NCBI RefSeq assembly: GCF_000833605.1
Contig: NZ_JXTG01000021.1
Coordinates: 1 to 38,729 of the forward strand
DNA: 38,729 nt
Direction of reading: 5' to 3'
DNA from: Anoxybacillus ayderensis
Lineage (GTDB): Bacteria > Bacillota > Bacilli > Bacillales > Anoxybacillaceae
The position numbers and the translations under genes were made by a program. The first letter of the stretch is position 1. Each line of letters starts with the position of its first letter. The notes under the pieces are model-generated. The model was not told the origin of the DNA, did not search any database, and worked only from the letters and a program-made list of their open reading frames with translations. Below, one piece after another: positions 26,287 through 33,969 of the stretch.

Positions 26287-27228
26287 TTAAAAATAAACAT
26301 GCGCTATACCAATGACACTAGCTACTGTCACCGGACTAAGCAAAGTAGATAAAAATACAGCTTGGGCTGCATATTCGGGATGATGATTGTATTCTAACGC
26401 ATATAACGCTGTATTTCGCGAACAAGGATATGCACTTGCAATAAGCAACGCTTGGGCTGTAATTCCTTTTATATGTAAAATCAAAATGATGAAAAAAGCG
26501 ATGAAAGGAGAGATAATTAGCCGACTACCAATCGTTATAAACATGAGACGCGGAATACGTTTCATATTCATATAAGCAAGTTGAGCACCTAACGTCAACA
26601 AAGCAATCGCTAAAAAAGCATCAGCGACATGCTCAAGCGGCTGCCAAATAAACGAGGGGACAGAAATATGAAAAACTCGGAAAATAACACCAAAAATAAG
26701 GGCATAAATAATCGGATTTTTTAAAAATTCACGAGTCATTCTCCCTTTATTTTCACTTGCAGAAATAAACTGAAACAATCCATACGTGTTCGTTAAAAAG
26801 TTTTGAAAAATCGTTACAACAATTTGGATCGACAAACCTATCGGCTCTTGGCGAAAAATAAGTTGACTAACCGGGATACCAAAATTACCAGAATTGTTAA
26901 GCACGATTGTATTTTGAAACGTTGCCCCTAAACTTCGATCAAGCTTTAGCCATCTTGCCATCATCGCACTAAGCATAATAAGCGTCCCATTTTGTATAAC
27001 GAGAAAAAAGAGGATGTTCAACAATACATCACTTGTTATGTCGCTCTCATAAATGTTTACAAACCCAACTACCGGAAGCAAAAAAGATGTCGTTATTTTT
27101 GACAACGTATTCATATCAAAATGAAACAATCGATGCAAATACGCCCCTGCACCAATCAACAAAAACAGCGGCAAAATGACATCAATCACCATGCGGATAA
27201 AAATGTCCAATGGAAGTCCCCCTTCCAT
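26287..27228 (-). CDS. AEC-family (auxin efflux carrier-like) permease
   Basis: 313-residue membrane protein with about ten hydrophobic segments. It has the family repeat features LLIGAGAYLHRLF, SFLLPVVGFVNIY, NTIVLNNSGNFGIPVSQLIF in the middle, and ASAYPCSRNTALYALEYN in the C-terminal half. Members export small organic acids or related metabolites. The substrate is unknown, but the next gene upstream is an aldehyde dehydrogenase with its own terminator, so they are not obviously one operon. The ATG at 27228 has AAGGAAG. A TTG at 27210, after AAGGGGG, is an alternative start. Confidence 0.82.
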   Translation of the reverse strand: MEGGLPLDIFIRMVIDVILPLFLLIGAGAYLHRLFHFDMNTLSKITTSFLLPVVGFVNIYESDITSDVLLNILFFLVIQNGTLIMLSAMMARWLKLDRSLGATFQNTIVLNNSGNFGIPVSQLIFRQEPIGLSIQIVVTIFQNFLTNTYGLFQFISASENKGRMTREFLKNPIIYALIFGVIFRVFHISVPSFIWQPLEHVADAFLAIALLTLGAQLAYMNMKRIPRLMFITIGSRLIISPFIAFFIILILHIKGITAQALLIASAYPCSRNTALYALEYNHHPEYAAQAVFLSTLLSPVTVASVIGIAHVYF

Positions 27229-27269
27229 GTATTACTTCCTTGCGCTCATCCATCCTTCGCGCACCTGAA

Positions 27270-27302
27270 CGAAAACGGCTCTTGTTTCAGACGACAAGAG
27301 CC
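27270..27302 (-). terminator. Terminator after the third aldehyde dehydrogenase gene
   Basis: GGCTCTTGT and ACAAGAGCC pair perfectly over 9 bp with an 8-nt loop, followed on the minus strand by GTTTTCGTT. The T run is short and interrupted. Confidence 0.7.
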
Positions 27303-27325
27303 AAAATTGTTCGATTGTGCACTCT

Positions 27326-28756
27326 TTACCGATTTCGGTTGAAAATAATAAGCTTTAACTCTGTCATTTCTTCGATTGCGTATCGAATACCTTCGCGCCC
27401 AAATCCGCTTTCTTTTACCCCGCCATATGGCATATGGTCGACACGAAACGTTGGAATGTCATTAATAAGCACCCCGCCGACATGTAGTTTCTCTGCCGCT
27501 TCCCATGCCGTATGAACATCGTCTGTATATATGCCTGCTTGCAACCCGTAGCGCGAATCGTTGACAAGCTCAATCGCTTCGTCGACAGATGAAACTTTAT
27601 TAATCAACACAATCGGCGCAAACACTTCTTGGCATGATACCTTCAATGTTGGCGATGCGTCTAAAATGACTGTCGGCAACAAAATATTTCCTTGTCTCTC
27701 CCCACCAATTGCAACGGTAGCGCCTCCTTGTTTCGCTTCCTCGATCCATTGTAACGAACGCTCCACATCTTTTTCAGAAATAAGAGCCGAAACGTCTGTC
27801 TTCGGATCAAGCGGGTCACCAACTTTCAACTGCTTCACCGCTGCCACAAACTTTTCGACGAATTCTTTATACCGTTTTTCATGCACATAAATACGTTGCA
27901 AGGAAATACACACTTGCCCTTGAAACGAGAAAGCACCGACGACGCATCGCGGAATGATTCGATCAACGTCCACTTGTTCATCAATAATGACGGCTGAGTT
28001 TGACCCTAATTCTAGCGTCACACGTTTTAAGCCAGCTTTGTTGCGAATAGCGATTCCTACGTCAGGACTTCCTGTAAATGTGATCATGCGAACACGCGGA
28101 TCTGTCACAATTTGATCGCCAACTGTTTTTCCGCTGCCTGTCACGACATTAAGTGCCCCTTTTGGCAATCCTGCTCGTTCAAACAACTCCGCGATAAAAT
28201 ACGCAGAAAGCGGCGTTTGGCTCGCAGGCTTCAATACGACCGTATTTCCAGATGCAATCGCAGGGCCTAGCTTATGCGCTACTAAATTCATCGGAAAATT
28301 AAACGGGGTAATCGCTCCAATCACTCCAATCGGCTCTCTGACCGTAAAAGCGACACGATGCTCCCCACCTGGCGCAGCATCAAGTGGAATCGTCTCCCCA
28401 TGAATTCGCTTCGCCTCTTCCGCCGCAAATTTATACGTTTGAATCGTCCGCGCTACTTCCGCTTTGGCGATTGTGATTGGCTTTGCGGCTTCTTTCGCGA
28501 TGATCGTAGCCGCTTCGTCCGCACGCTGTTGCAATAACGTCACGACTCTCTCTAAAATGGCCGCGCGTTCATGTGCAGGCATCTTCGCCATCGTTCGTCG
28601 CGCTTTATCCGCAGCCGCAATCGCCCGCTTCACATCTTGTTCTGTCGCAGTAGGAATGTGTGCCAATACTTCTCCATCATATGGCGCCAAAAGTTGAGTG
28701 TACGACTCTGCTTCTACCCATTCTCCGTTAATGTAAAGCTTCTTTTTTTCTATCAT
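27326..28756 (-). CDS. Aldehyde dehydrogenase of the lactaldehyde/GapN-like group
   Basis: 476-residue NAD(P)-dependent aldehyde dehydrogenase. The catalytic Cys is in FSFQGQVCISLQRIYVHE, the Glu in VTLELGSNSAVIID, and the cofactor segment is FTGSPDVGIA. The GQVCISLQR form and GVIGAITPFNFPMNLVAHK place it nearer to lactaldehyde, phosphonoacetaldehyde and non-phosphorylating GAP dehydrogenases than to the two dehydrogenases of the lysine row. The ATG at 28756 has GGGAG, whereas the open frame runs six codons further. The IS607-like relic lies immediately upstream and must have replaced or supplied its promoter region. The substrate is not known. Confidence 0.85.
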   Translation of the reverse strand: MIEKKKLYINGEWVEAESYTQLLAPYDGEVLAHIPTATEQDVKRAIAAADKARRTMAKMPAHERAAILERVVTLLQQRADEAATIIAKEAAKPITIAKAEVARTIQTYKFAAEEAKRIHGETIPLDAAPGGEHRVAFTVREPIGVIGAITPFNFPMNLVAHKLGPAIASGNTVVLKPASQTPLSAYFIAELFERAGLPKGALNVVTGSGKTVGDQIVTDPRVRMITFTGSPDVGIAIRNKAGLKRVTLELGSNSAVIIDEQVDVDRIIPRCVVGAFSFQGQVCISLQRIYVHEKRYKEFVEKFVAAVKQLKVGDPLDPKTDVSALISEKDVERSLQWIEEAKQGGATVAIGGERQGNILLPTVILDASPTLKVSCQEVFAPIVLINKVSSVDEAIELVNDSRYGLQAGIYTDDVHTAWEAAEKLHVGGVLINDIPTFRVDHMPYGGVKESGFGREGIRYAIEEMTELKLIIFNRNR

Positions 28757-28788
28757 TGTTCTCCCGTTACGCAAAACTTACAAAACTC

Positions 28789-28805
28789 TACAAGAACCTT
28801 GTAGA
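28789..28805. repeat. Short inverted repeat near the inferred right end of the IS607-like relic
   Basis: CTACAAG-AAC-CTTGTAG, a perfect 7-bp dyad between the tnpB 3' region and the aldehyde dehydrogenase start. It could mark the element end, be part of its RNA, or be an operator for the dehydrogenase gene. Confidence 0.4.
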
Positions 28806-28960
28806 CATTTCTGTTTGCTTCCTTGTTCATCGCGCCCGATTTTGCCGAAGCTACTCTCGTTTGTTTGGCGCTCCGAAGGCTTGACTTCCCGTGTAACTCA
28901 CGGTACAAACAGCTATGCAGGATATGTTGAAAGGTTGATACTTGCATTCCAATCTCTGTC
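28795..28960 (-). ncRNA. Candidate omega RNA (TnpB guide RNA) region
   Basis: TnpB guide RNAs derive from the 3' end of tnpB and the sequence up to the element end. Here about 120 bases follow the tnpB stop without another gene, rich in short pairable segments such as CCGTG-AGTTA-CACGG and AGTAGCTTCGGC. The guide portion would be the first 16-20 bases beyond the element end. Neither end is established, so the limits are approximate. Confidence 0.4.
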
Positions 28961-30052
28961 CATTTCCATCCCGCAATGCTCGCATCGAAATACGCGGTCT
29001 GATAGCTTTATTTTCGGTTGAATATATCCGCACGAATGACACATCTTTGTTGATGGATACCACCGATCGGCTTCGACAAACTCGATCCCAAACCATTCGC
29101 ATTTGTGTTTGATTTTTTGTTTCAACGTGTACAACCGTTGTTGTTGAATAGCCTTCGATAGATGGCGGTTTTTCATCATCCCACGAATATTTAAATGCTC
29201 CATGACGATCCGAGAAGGCTTGGTTCTCACCAACTCGTTCACCACTTGATTCTCGTAGTCCATGCGTTTATGTTCTAACCGAATTTGTATCTTCTGCATC
29301 TTCCTTTCGAGTTTTGCAATGTTGCGTGTTTTGACGTAACGGACTGCACCTCCTTTTTCTTGAATTTTGTTCATTTCATACTTTCTTGAGCATTTGCGCT
29401 GCAACCGACGCAAACGCTTTTCTAGTTTTTTGATTTCTTTCGTTCGATTTATGTTTGGGAATACCCGACCGTCCGAACAAACAGCTAAATCTTTTATTCC
29501 CACGTCGATTCCTAGCGTATGGCTGTTTAATGCGACAGATGGTTTTGGAACGTCATATCCTACGGACACATACCAATGCACACCGTCAAACGTGATACGA
29601 GGGTTGTAATACTTTGTATTCGTTGGAATTTTTCCTCGTTCGGATAGACGTACCCATCCGACTTTTTCGATATACATATGCGTATCACTAAATTTGATTT
29701 TTTCTGTGTCTTGGTAGAAAGATGGCTTGCTTCTCTTTTTGCTTTTGAATCTTGGCTTTTTTGTTTTTCCTTTAAAAAAGTCTTTATATGCTTTGCACGC
29801 ATCTTTAATGGCTTGTTTGGTGATATTGTTGGAATAATCGTATAACCATTGATAATTGGGGTCGTTTTGTTTTAAAGCGGTGAGCTTTTTTCGTAAATCC
29901 CCGTCTTTGATGAATTTGCCACCGCTTTTATCATTGTTTTCTTGTTGTTCAAGCGTCCAATTGTACGCCCAACGAGCCACGCCTGCGGATCCAAATAATT
30001 TTGTTCGTTGCTTGTTGTTCGGCTCTAACCTCACTTTGATCGACCGAATCAT
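28913..30052 (-). CDS. tnpB: TnpB RNA-guided nuclease (IS607/IS605 type)
   Basis: 379 residues. It has the RuvC-like catalytic residues in all three motifs: Asp in LGIDVGIKDLAV, Glu in RIVMEHLNIRGM, and Asp in MEMDRDWNASINL. A zinc finger with CHSCGY and CEHCG lies between motifs II and III. The N-terminal wedge domain starts MIRSIKVRLEPNNKQRT. The ATG at 30052 has AAAGGAG about 10 bases upstream; a TTG two codons earlier is possible. TnpB proteins cut DNA matching a guide RNA from the element's own end and help retain it. All catalytic residues are intact although the neighbouring recombinase is broken. Confidence 0.92.
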   Translation of the reverse strand: MIRSIKVRLEPNNKQRTKLFGSAGVARWAYNWTLEQQENNDKSGGKFIKDGDLRKKLTALKQNDPNYQWLYDYSNNITKQAIKDACKAYKDFFKGKTKKPRFKSKKRSKPSFYQDTEKIKFSDTHMYIEKVGWVRLSERGKIPTNTKYYNPRITFDGVHWYVSVGYDVPKPSVALNSHTLGIDVGIKDLAVCSDGRVFPNINRTKEIKKLEKRLRRLQRKCSRKYEMNKIQEKGGAVRYVKTRNIAKLERKMQKIQIRLEHKRMDYENQVVNELVRTKPSRIVMEHLNIRGMMKNRHLSKAIQQQRLYTLKQKIKHKCEWFGIEFVEADRWYPSTKMCHSCGYIQPKIKLSDRVFRCEHCGMEMDRDWNASINLSTYPA

Positions 30053-30242
30053 CCTCAAGCCACTCCTTTATCATTTTCTTGGCTCGATTGGCTCTTTTCC
30101 CTTGAAGCTTACAACTAAAAACGGTGATAATCTGAACTAAATCTTCGACAAGTTCTTGTTCTTCTGTTTTATCCCAATTTCTTAACGTTTGTTGGCTTGT
30201 TCCGATAAGCTTCGCGAATTCGCCAATGCTGTAATATTTCAG
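29949..30242 (-). pseudogene. tnpA: Internally deleted IS607 TnpA serine recombinase
   Basis: The frame begins CTG after a good GAGAGGTGA site and reads LKYYSIGEFAKLIGTSQQTL with RNWDK, the MerR-like helix-turn-helix of IS607 recombinases. It then jumps directly to EEQELVEDLVQIITVFSCKL, the C-terminal end of the same family, followed by QGKRANRAKKMIKEWL. The catalytic resolvase domain with its Ser, roughly 100-150 residues, is missing, but the frame is kept. The rest of the frame overlaps tnpB and is not family-like. The start codon appears changed from ATG to CTG. It cannot catalyse recombination. Confidence 0.78.
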
Positions 30243-30248
30243 TCACCT

Positions 30249-30291
30249 CTCTACATAAGTAATACCATGAAAATTTATTATTTATGTAGAG
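30249..30291. repeat. 10-bp inverted repeat upstream of the tnpA remnant
   Basis: CTCTACATAA and TTATGTAGAG with a 23-base A/T-rich centre, ending next to the tnpA ribosome site. It could be a recombinase binding site near the left end of the element or an operator. Confidence 0.5.
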
Positions 30292-30451
30292 ATTTTTATA
30301 AATAATTACAAAAATTATTTAACTGTCCTCTCCCCCCTTTCTCATCTCCCTCAATCAAAACGGCTCATAACAACGCTGAAGGATATACGCTCTTTATTTC
30401 TATTCTTTTTTACAATTTATAATCCTTCACAAGCTTTATGCTTTAACTAAA
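30292..30451. other. Intergenic stretch, no gene seen
   Basis: A/T-rich and pyrimidine-rich DNA between the IS607-like relic and the photolyase terminator. No open frame with a ribosome site, no RNA gene and no clear terminator was seen. The left end of the mobile element may lie in it. Confidence 0.5.
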
Positions 30452-30480
30452 GCAAAAAAGCCCACTTCATCAAGTAGGCT
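30452..30480 (-). terminator. Terminator of the photolyase gene
   Basis: On the minus strand AGCCTACTT pairs with AAGTGGGCT (9 bp, one wobble, 4-nt loop), followed by TTTTTTGC. Confidence 0.88.
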
Positions 30481-31879
30481 ATAATCGTTCATTCATTTGA
30501 AACAACGCAATGGCGCGTTGGCGTTGCAATGAATGGTCTACTGTCGGTGCAGGGTAATCGACTTTTATGTTACTTTTCCATGGCTCATGAATATGTGCCG
30601 AAGGGAAAGAAGCAAGTTCTGGTACATATGTGCGAATATATGTGCCGTCTGGGTCAAACTTTTTCGATTGTTCAATCGGGTTAAAGACGCGAAAATACGG
30701 TACAGCATCTGTCCCGACAGAAGCAGCCCATTGCCACCCCCCGATATTTGATGCTTCATCGTAATCGATTAACATATGTTGAAAGTATTGTTCGCCCATG
30801 CGCCAATCGATCAAATAATCTTTTGTTAAAAACGAGGCAACAACCATGCGCAGACGGTTGTGCATCCATCCTTCCTTTTTCAACTGGCGCATCCCTGCAT
30901 CAACGAGTGGAAAACCTGTTTTTCCTTCTTTCCAAACTTCAAAGCGTTCATCATCACGCGACCATGGAAGATGACGATACTTTTCAATAAACGCTTCCGT
31001 TTTTGTAAACGGAAAATGCGCATAAATCATATGATAAAAATCGCGCCAAGCTAGCTCTTTTATATACGTTTCTATCGCTTCATCATATCCATTTCCAAAT
31101 TGTTGCGCAACCGCATGAAAAACGGTGCGAATAGAAATCGTCCCAGTTCTTAAATGTGGAGATAAACGACTTGTCCCCGCAACGCCCGGAATATCTCGTT
31201 TCCGATGATAATGCGGAAGTGCCGTATCGATAAACTGCTGTAAAACATGTAAAGCGTCTTGTTCGCTCGTATGCTCCCAACGTTTCGTACATGACGCAAG
31301 CCACATCGTAAACGCACGCTCGTCATCTTCCGAAAGCGGCGTGATATGTAACATATGAGCACGTAACAAATCGATGTCTATTGAAAGCGGAAAACGCTTC
31401 GGGCGTTTTCGCCATGCGCGGTAATATGGTGTATATACTTTATAAGGCGTTCCATCTGCTTTTAGTACTTCAAATGCCCCATGCATATGCGCATCATCAT
31501 ATGTATACACTTCCACCTCATGCTTTTGTAACAACGCCTGAACGTAATCATCCCGCTCTTTTCCACGCCCAACTTCGTCTTGATTAAAAAAAATCGCACG
31601 CATATTTGTATGACGAATGAGGCGAGTAAATACTTGATCTGTGTCCCCATACAATACATGCATGTGAATGCCGTATTCACATAATGACTGACGAAAGTGC
31701 TCAACTGTTTGAAAAAAGTATTCATGATGATACGTTCGCTCTTTGGCGAAATAAGGGTCAAAATGAAGGAAAAAAAGAAGCTTTCCTTCCCTTTCTTTCG
31801 CCCACTGAAGCGCGTGAACGAGCGCTGTATGATCGTGCAATCGAAAATCTCGGCGAAACCAAACAACTGCTGTATGCAT
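30479..31879 (-). CDS. phr: Deoxyribodipyrimidine photolyase (class I)
   Basis: 466-residue photolyase that uses light to split pyrimidine dimers. It begins MHTAVVWFRRDFRLHDHTAL. The C-terminal FAD domain shows GTSRLSPHLRTGTISIR, ELAWRDFYHMI, TGFPLVDAGMRQL, GWMHNRLRM and the helix NIGGWQWAASVGTDAVPYFR. These are the usual FAD and lesion contacts with the Trp electron path. The ATG at 31879 is chosen from AAAGG spacing and the family N-terminus; an ATG three codons earlier is too close to the site. It is divergent from the desaturase-like gene, with 88 bases between the starts. Confidence 0.94.
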   Translation of the reverse strand: MHTAVVWFRRDFRLHDHTALVHALQWAKEREGKLLFFLHFDPYFAKERTYHHEYFFQTVEHFRQSLCEYGIHMHVLYGDTDQVFTRLIRHTNMRAIFFNQDEVGRGKERDDYVQALLQKHEVEVYTYDDAHMHGAFEVLKADGTPYKVYTPYYRAWRKRPKRFPLSIDIDLLRAHMLHITPLSEDDERAFTMWLASCTKRWEHTSEQDALHVLQQFIDTALPHYHRKRDIPGVAGTSRLSPHLRTGTISIRTVFHAVAQQFGNGYDEAIETYIKELAWRDFYHMIYAHFPFTKTEAFIEKYRHLPWSRDDERFEVWKEGKTGFPLVDAGMRQLKKEGWMHNRLRMVVASFLTKDYLIDWRMGEQYFQHMLIDYDEASNIGGWQWAASVGTDAVPYFRVFNPIEQSKKFDPDGTYIRTYVPELASFPSAHIHEPWKSNIKVDYPAPTVDHSLQRQRAIALFQMNERL

Positions 31880-31967
31880 ACATCTCATCCTTTCAAATAT
31901 TACGTGTTTTTATTGTACAATATTTGTTTAATAATTGTATAATAAAAAGAAAAAGAAGGTGAACATA

Positions 31968-33428
31968 TTGTACGATGTCATTGTTGTTGGAACAGGATTC
32001 GGAGGGATGACCGCAAGCGCGCTGCTTGCGAAAAAAGGATACCGCACACTCACGCTCGAAGCTGCAAGCGAACTCGGTGGATGTGCAGGAAAGTTCGAAC
32101 GACAGTCGTTTCGTTTTCAAGCAGGCGCTACACTTGGGATGGGATTTGAAGAAGGCGGCGTATTTTCAAAACTATTTCATGAACTCGACATGTCTCCCCC
32201 TCCTGTTCATTTATTGGATACGATCATGGACGTACATTTTTCGGAACGAACGATTCGATATTACCAACAAAAAGAACGTTGGTTTGAAGAAATTGCCCGA
32301 CAGTTTCCAAAAGATAGCGCAGCCATTGTTCGCTTTTTTGAAGAAATGTTTTCTCTGGCGGATGCGATGCTTTCTTTTGTATATAAACGACCGATCGTTC
32401 CTCCGAAAACGATTAAACATTTATTTCAAGCGATGCAAAAAGCAGATCGCAAGCTAATAAGCGCCACACCATTTTTGTTTCAATCGATTGCGAAACGACT
32501 GCAACATTATGGCATCCGTGACGAAACGTTCATTGCTTTTTTAAACGGCCAACTCGTTGATAGTGTGCAAACAACGATTGAGCGTTGTCCCGCTTTGCTT
32601 GGCGCCGTCGCCTTAAGCATATTTCATCGCGGAGCGTTTTACGTTGAGGGAGGGCTTTCAAACGTTGTTCATACGATCGCTGAACGTTATAAACAGCTTG
32701 GCGGAGAACTACGGATGCGTGGAAAAGTTGTGTCCATTCGCAAACAGCGTCATTGGCTTGTGACGACAAATCGAAAACAAACATATGAAGCGAAACACGT
32801 TGTATTTAACGGCTCTATCCATAGTATTTTCTCCATTTTAGACGATTCAATAAAACGCACATTTTCAATTCGTGAAGAAAAGGAAAAAAAACGCCCAGCT
32901 TGGGGAGCATTTACCATTTATATTGGAGCGGACGACGACTTACAGACAGATAGCCTATACCACCAATTTATCGTCGATCGAACAAAACCGATGAGTGAAG
33001 GAAATCAATTTTTATTGTCCGCTTCTGCACCGTTCGATCGACAAATGGCGCCTGTAGGAAAACGTTCCATAACGATTTCGACCCATACCGAACCACTTCA
33101 TTGGTGGAATCGTCATGCGTATGATGAACAGAAAAAGATGCTGACAGAACAAATATTGCAACATGTAAACAAAACATTCCCATTAACGAATATACATGTT
33201 CAATTAGTCGGCACACCTGTGACATTTTCTCGCTTTACTCATCGGGCGTTCGGAAAGGTAGGGGGATATATTCCAAACGGTGTCTTCAGTTTATTGTCTA
33301 CGTATTCACCGCAAACGAATGTCGAAGGGTTATGGCTTTGCGGAGACACGGTGTTTCCTGGCGCAGGCTCGCTCGGTTGCGCATTATCAGGATGGATTGT
33401 TGCGGATGGCATTTCAGCAAGCAAATAG
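31968..33428 (+). CDS. Phytoene desaturase/CrtN-like flavoprotein oxidoreductase
   Basis: 486-residue FAD-dependent oxidoreductase of the carotenoid desaturase/isomerase family. It starts at a TTG (31968) with GAAGGTGA upstream. The FAD-binding fold is DVIVVGTGFGGMTASALLAK with LEAASELGGCAG, and the C-terminal FAD contact is GLWLCGDTVFPGAGSLGCAL. Central motifs include FYVEGGLSNVVHTIAE. No phytoene or squalene synthase gene is beside it, so the polyene substrate is unknown and other amine-oxidase-like roles are possible. The shared promoter region with photolyase hints at a light-protection pair. A hairpin terminator follows directly. Confidence 0.82.
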   Translation: MYDVIVVGTGFGGMTASALLAKKGYRTLTLEAASELGGCAGKFERQSFRFQAGATLGMGFEEGGVFSKLFHELDMSPPPVHLLDTIMDVHFSERTIRYYQQKERWFEEIARQFPKDSAAIVRFFEEMFSLADAMLSFVYKRPIVPPKTIKHLFQAMQKADRKLISATPFLFQSIAKRLQHYGIRDETFIAFLNGQLVDSVQTTIERCPALLGAVALSIFHRGAFYVEGGLSNVVHTIAERYKQLGGELRMRGKVVSIRKQRHWLVTTNRKQTYEAKHVVFNGSIHSIFSILDDSIKRTFSIREEKEKKRPAWGAFTIYIGADDDLQTDSLYHQFIVDRTKPMSEGNQFLLSASAPFDRQMAPVGKRSITISTHTEPLHWWNRHAYDEQKKMLTEQILQHVNKTFPLTNIHVQLVGTPVTFSRFTHRAFGKVGGYIPNGVFSLLSTYSPQTNVEGLWLCGDTVFPGAGSLGCALSGWIVADGISASK

Positions 33429-33462
33429 CTCTATGCCCAACACATAGAGCTATTTCTTTTTT
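33423..33462 (+). terminator. Terminator of the desaturase-like gene
   Basis: AAATAGCTCTATG and CATAGAGCTATTT form a perfect 13-bp stem with a 7-nt loop, followed by CTTTTTT on the plus strand. It overlaps the last codons of the convergent lipoprotein gene. Confidence 0.9.
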
Positions 33463-33866
33463 ATTTCGATTGGCACAGATGTTTTTATTTTTATTGCCAC
33501 TTTCGGATATGTTAACGCTTGAGTAACCATCGCATCCGGCGCTGGTTTTCGCTCTTTATAGGAGACGATCGCCTTCCCTTTTTCGTATCGCACATCAATA
33601 ACTTCAACCCCATATCCGCCTGTCTTTCTTTCACCAAGATGAATGACAACATACGTGACACCATCTTGTTGAACGGTATACGTTTGAAATTGTTTATGCT
33701 GTTTTTCATACAACGCTCTCATGTGCTTTGGAAGCTGTTCTTCTGTAACAACTTCGTATGGGATTTGATCTCCTTCTTTATACGCATATTGTTTCTCTGC
33801 TTTCGATACACCACAAGCAGAAAGAAGAAAACTCATCAACATAACGATCCATTTTTTCATTTTCAT
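33450..33866 (-). CDS. Lipoprotein with PrcB-like C-terminal domain
   Basis: 138 residues. The N-terminus MKMKKWIVMLMSFLLSACGV is a lipoprotein signal with lipobox LSAC and Cys18 as the modified residue. The C-terminal part has TYVVIHLGERKTGGYGVEVI and ends in a basic strand, which fits the PrcB C-terminal domain found in several surface proteins of unknown function. The ATG at 33866 is set by AAAGGGGGG; the longer open frame upstream is not protein-like. It would sit on the outer face of the membrane. No protease partner is adjacent. Confidence 0.78.
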   Translation of the reverse strand: MKMKKWIVMLMSFLLSACGVSKAEKQYAYKEGDQIPYEVVTEEQLPKHMRALYEKQHKQFQTYTVQQDGVTYVVIHLGERKTGGYGVEVIDVRYEKGKAIVSYKERKPAPDAMVTQALTYPKVAIKIKTSVPIEIKKK

Positions 33867-33924
33867 ATTCCCCCCTTTTTTTATATTATTGTATGCATAG
33901 AGCGCAATAAACAATGAAGATTTT

Positions 33925-33955
33925 AAAAAAGAGCCCCTAGGTAAAACAGGAGCTC
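33925..33955 (-). terminator. Terminator of the asparagine synthetase gene
   Basis: On the minus strand GAGCTCCT pairs with AGGGGCTC (8 bp, one G-U, 9-nt loop), followed by TTTTTTA. Confidence 0.88.
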
Positions 33956-33969
33956 CGAACATGACTCAT

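Larger units (their letters stand above)
28790..30291 (-). mobile_element. IS607-like element relic with intact tnpB
   Basis: Consists of a deleted serine recombinase gene and an intact TnpB gene that overlap, in the order typical of IS607. The ends are not defined. The left limit is guessed from the dyad before the aldehyde dehydrogenase gene, and the right limit from the inverted repeat at 30249-30291. IS607 elements lack terminal inverted repeats, so no boundary can be proved here. Confidence 0.6.

Noticed and set aside
32026-32457. 143-residue rightward open frame inside the desaturase-like gene
   Set aside because: Shifted-frame shadow of the flavoprotein gene, with no ribosome site.
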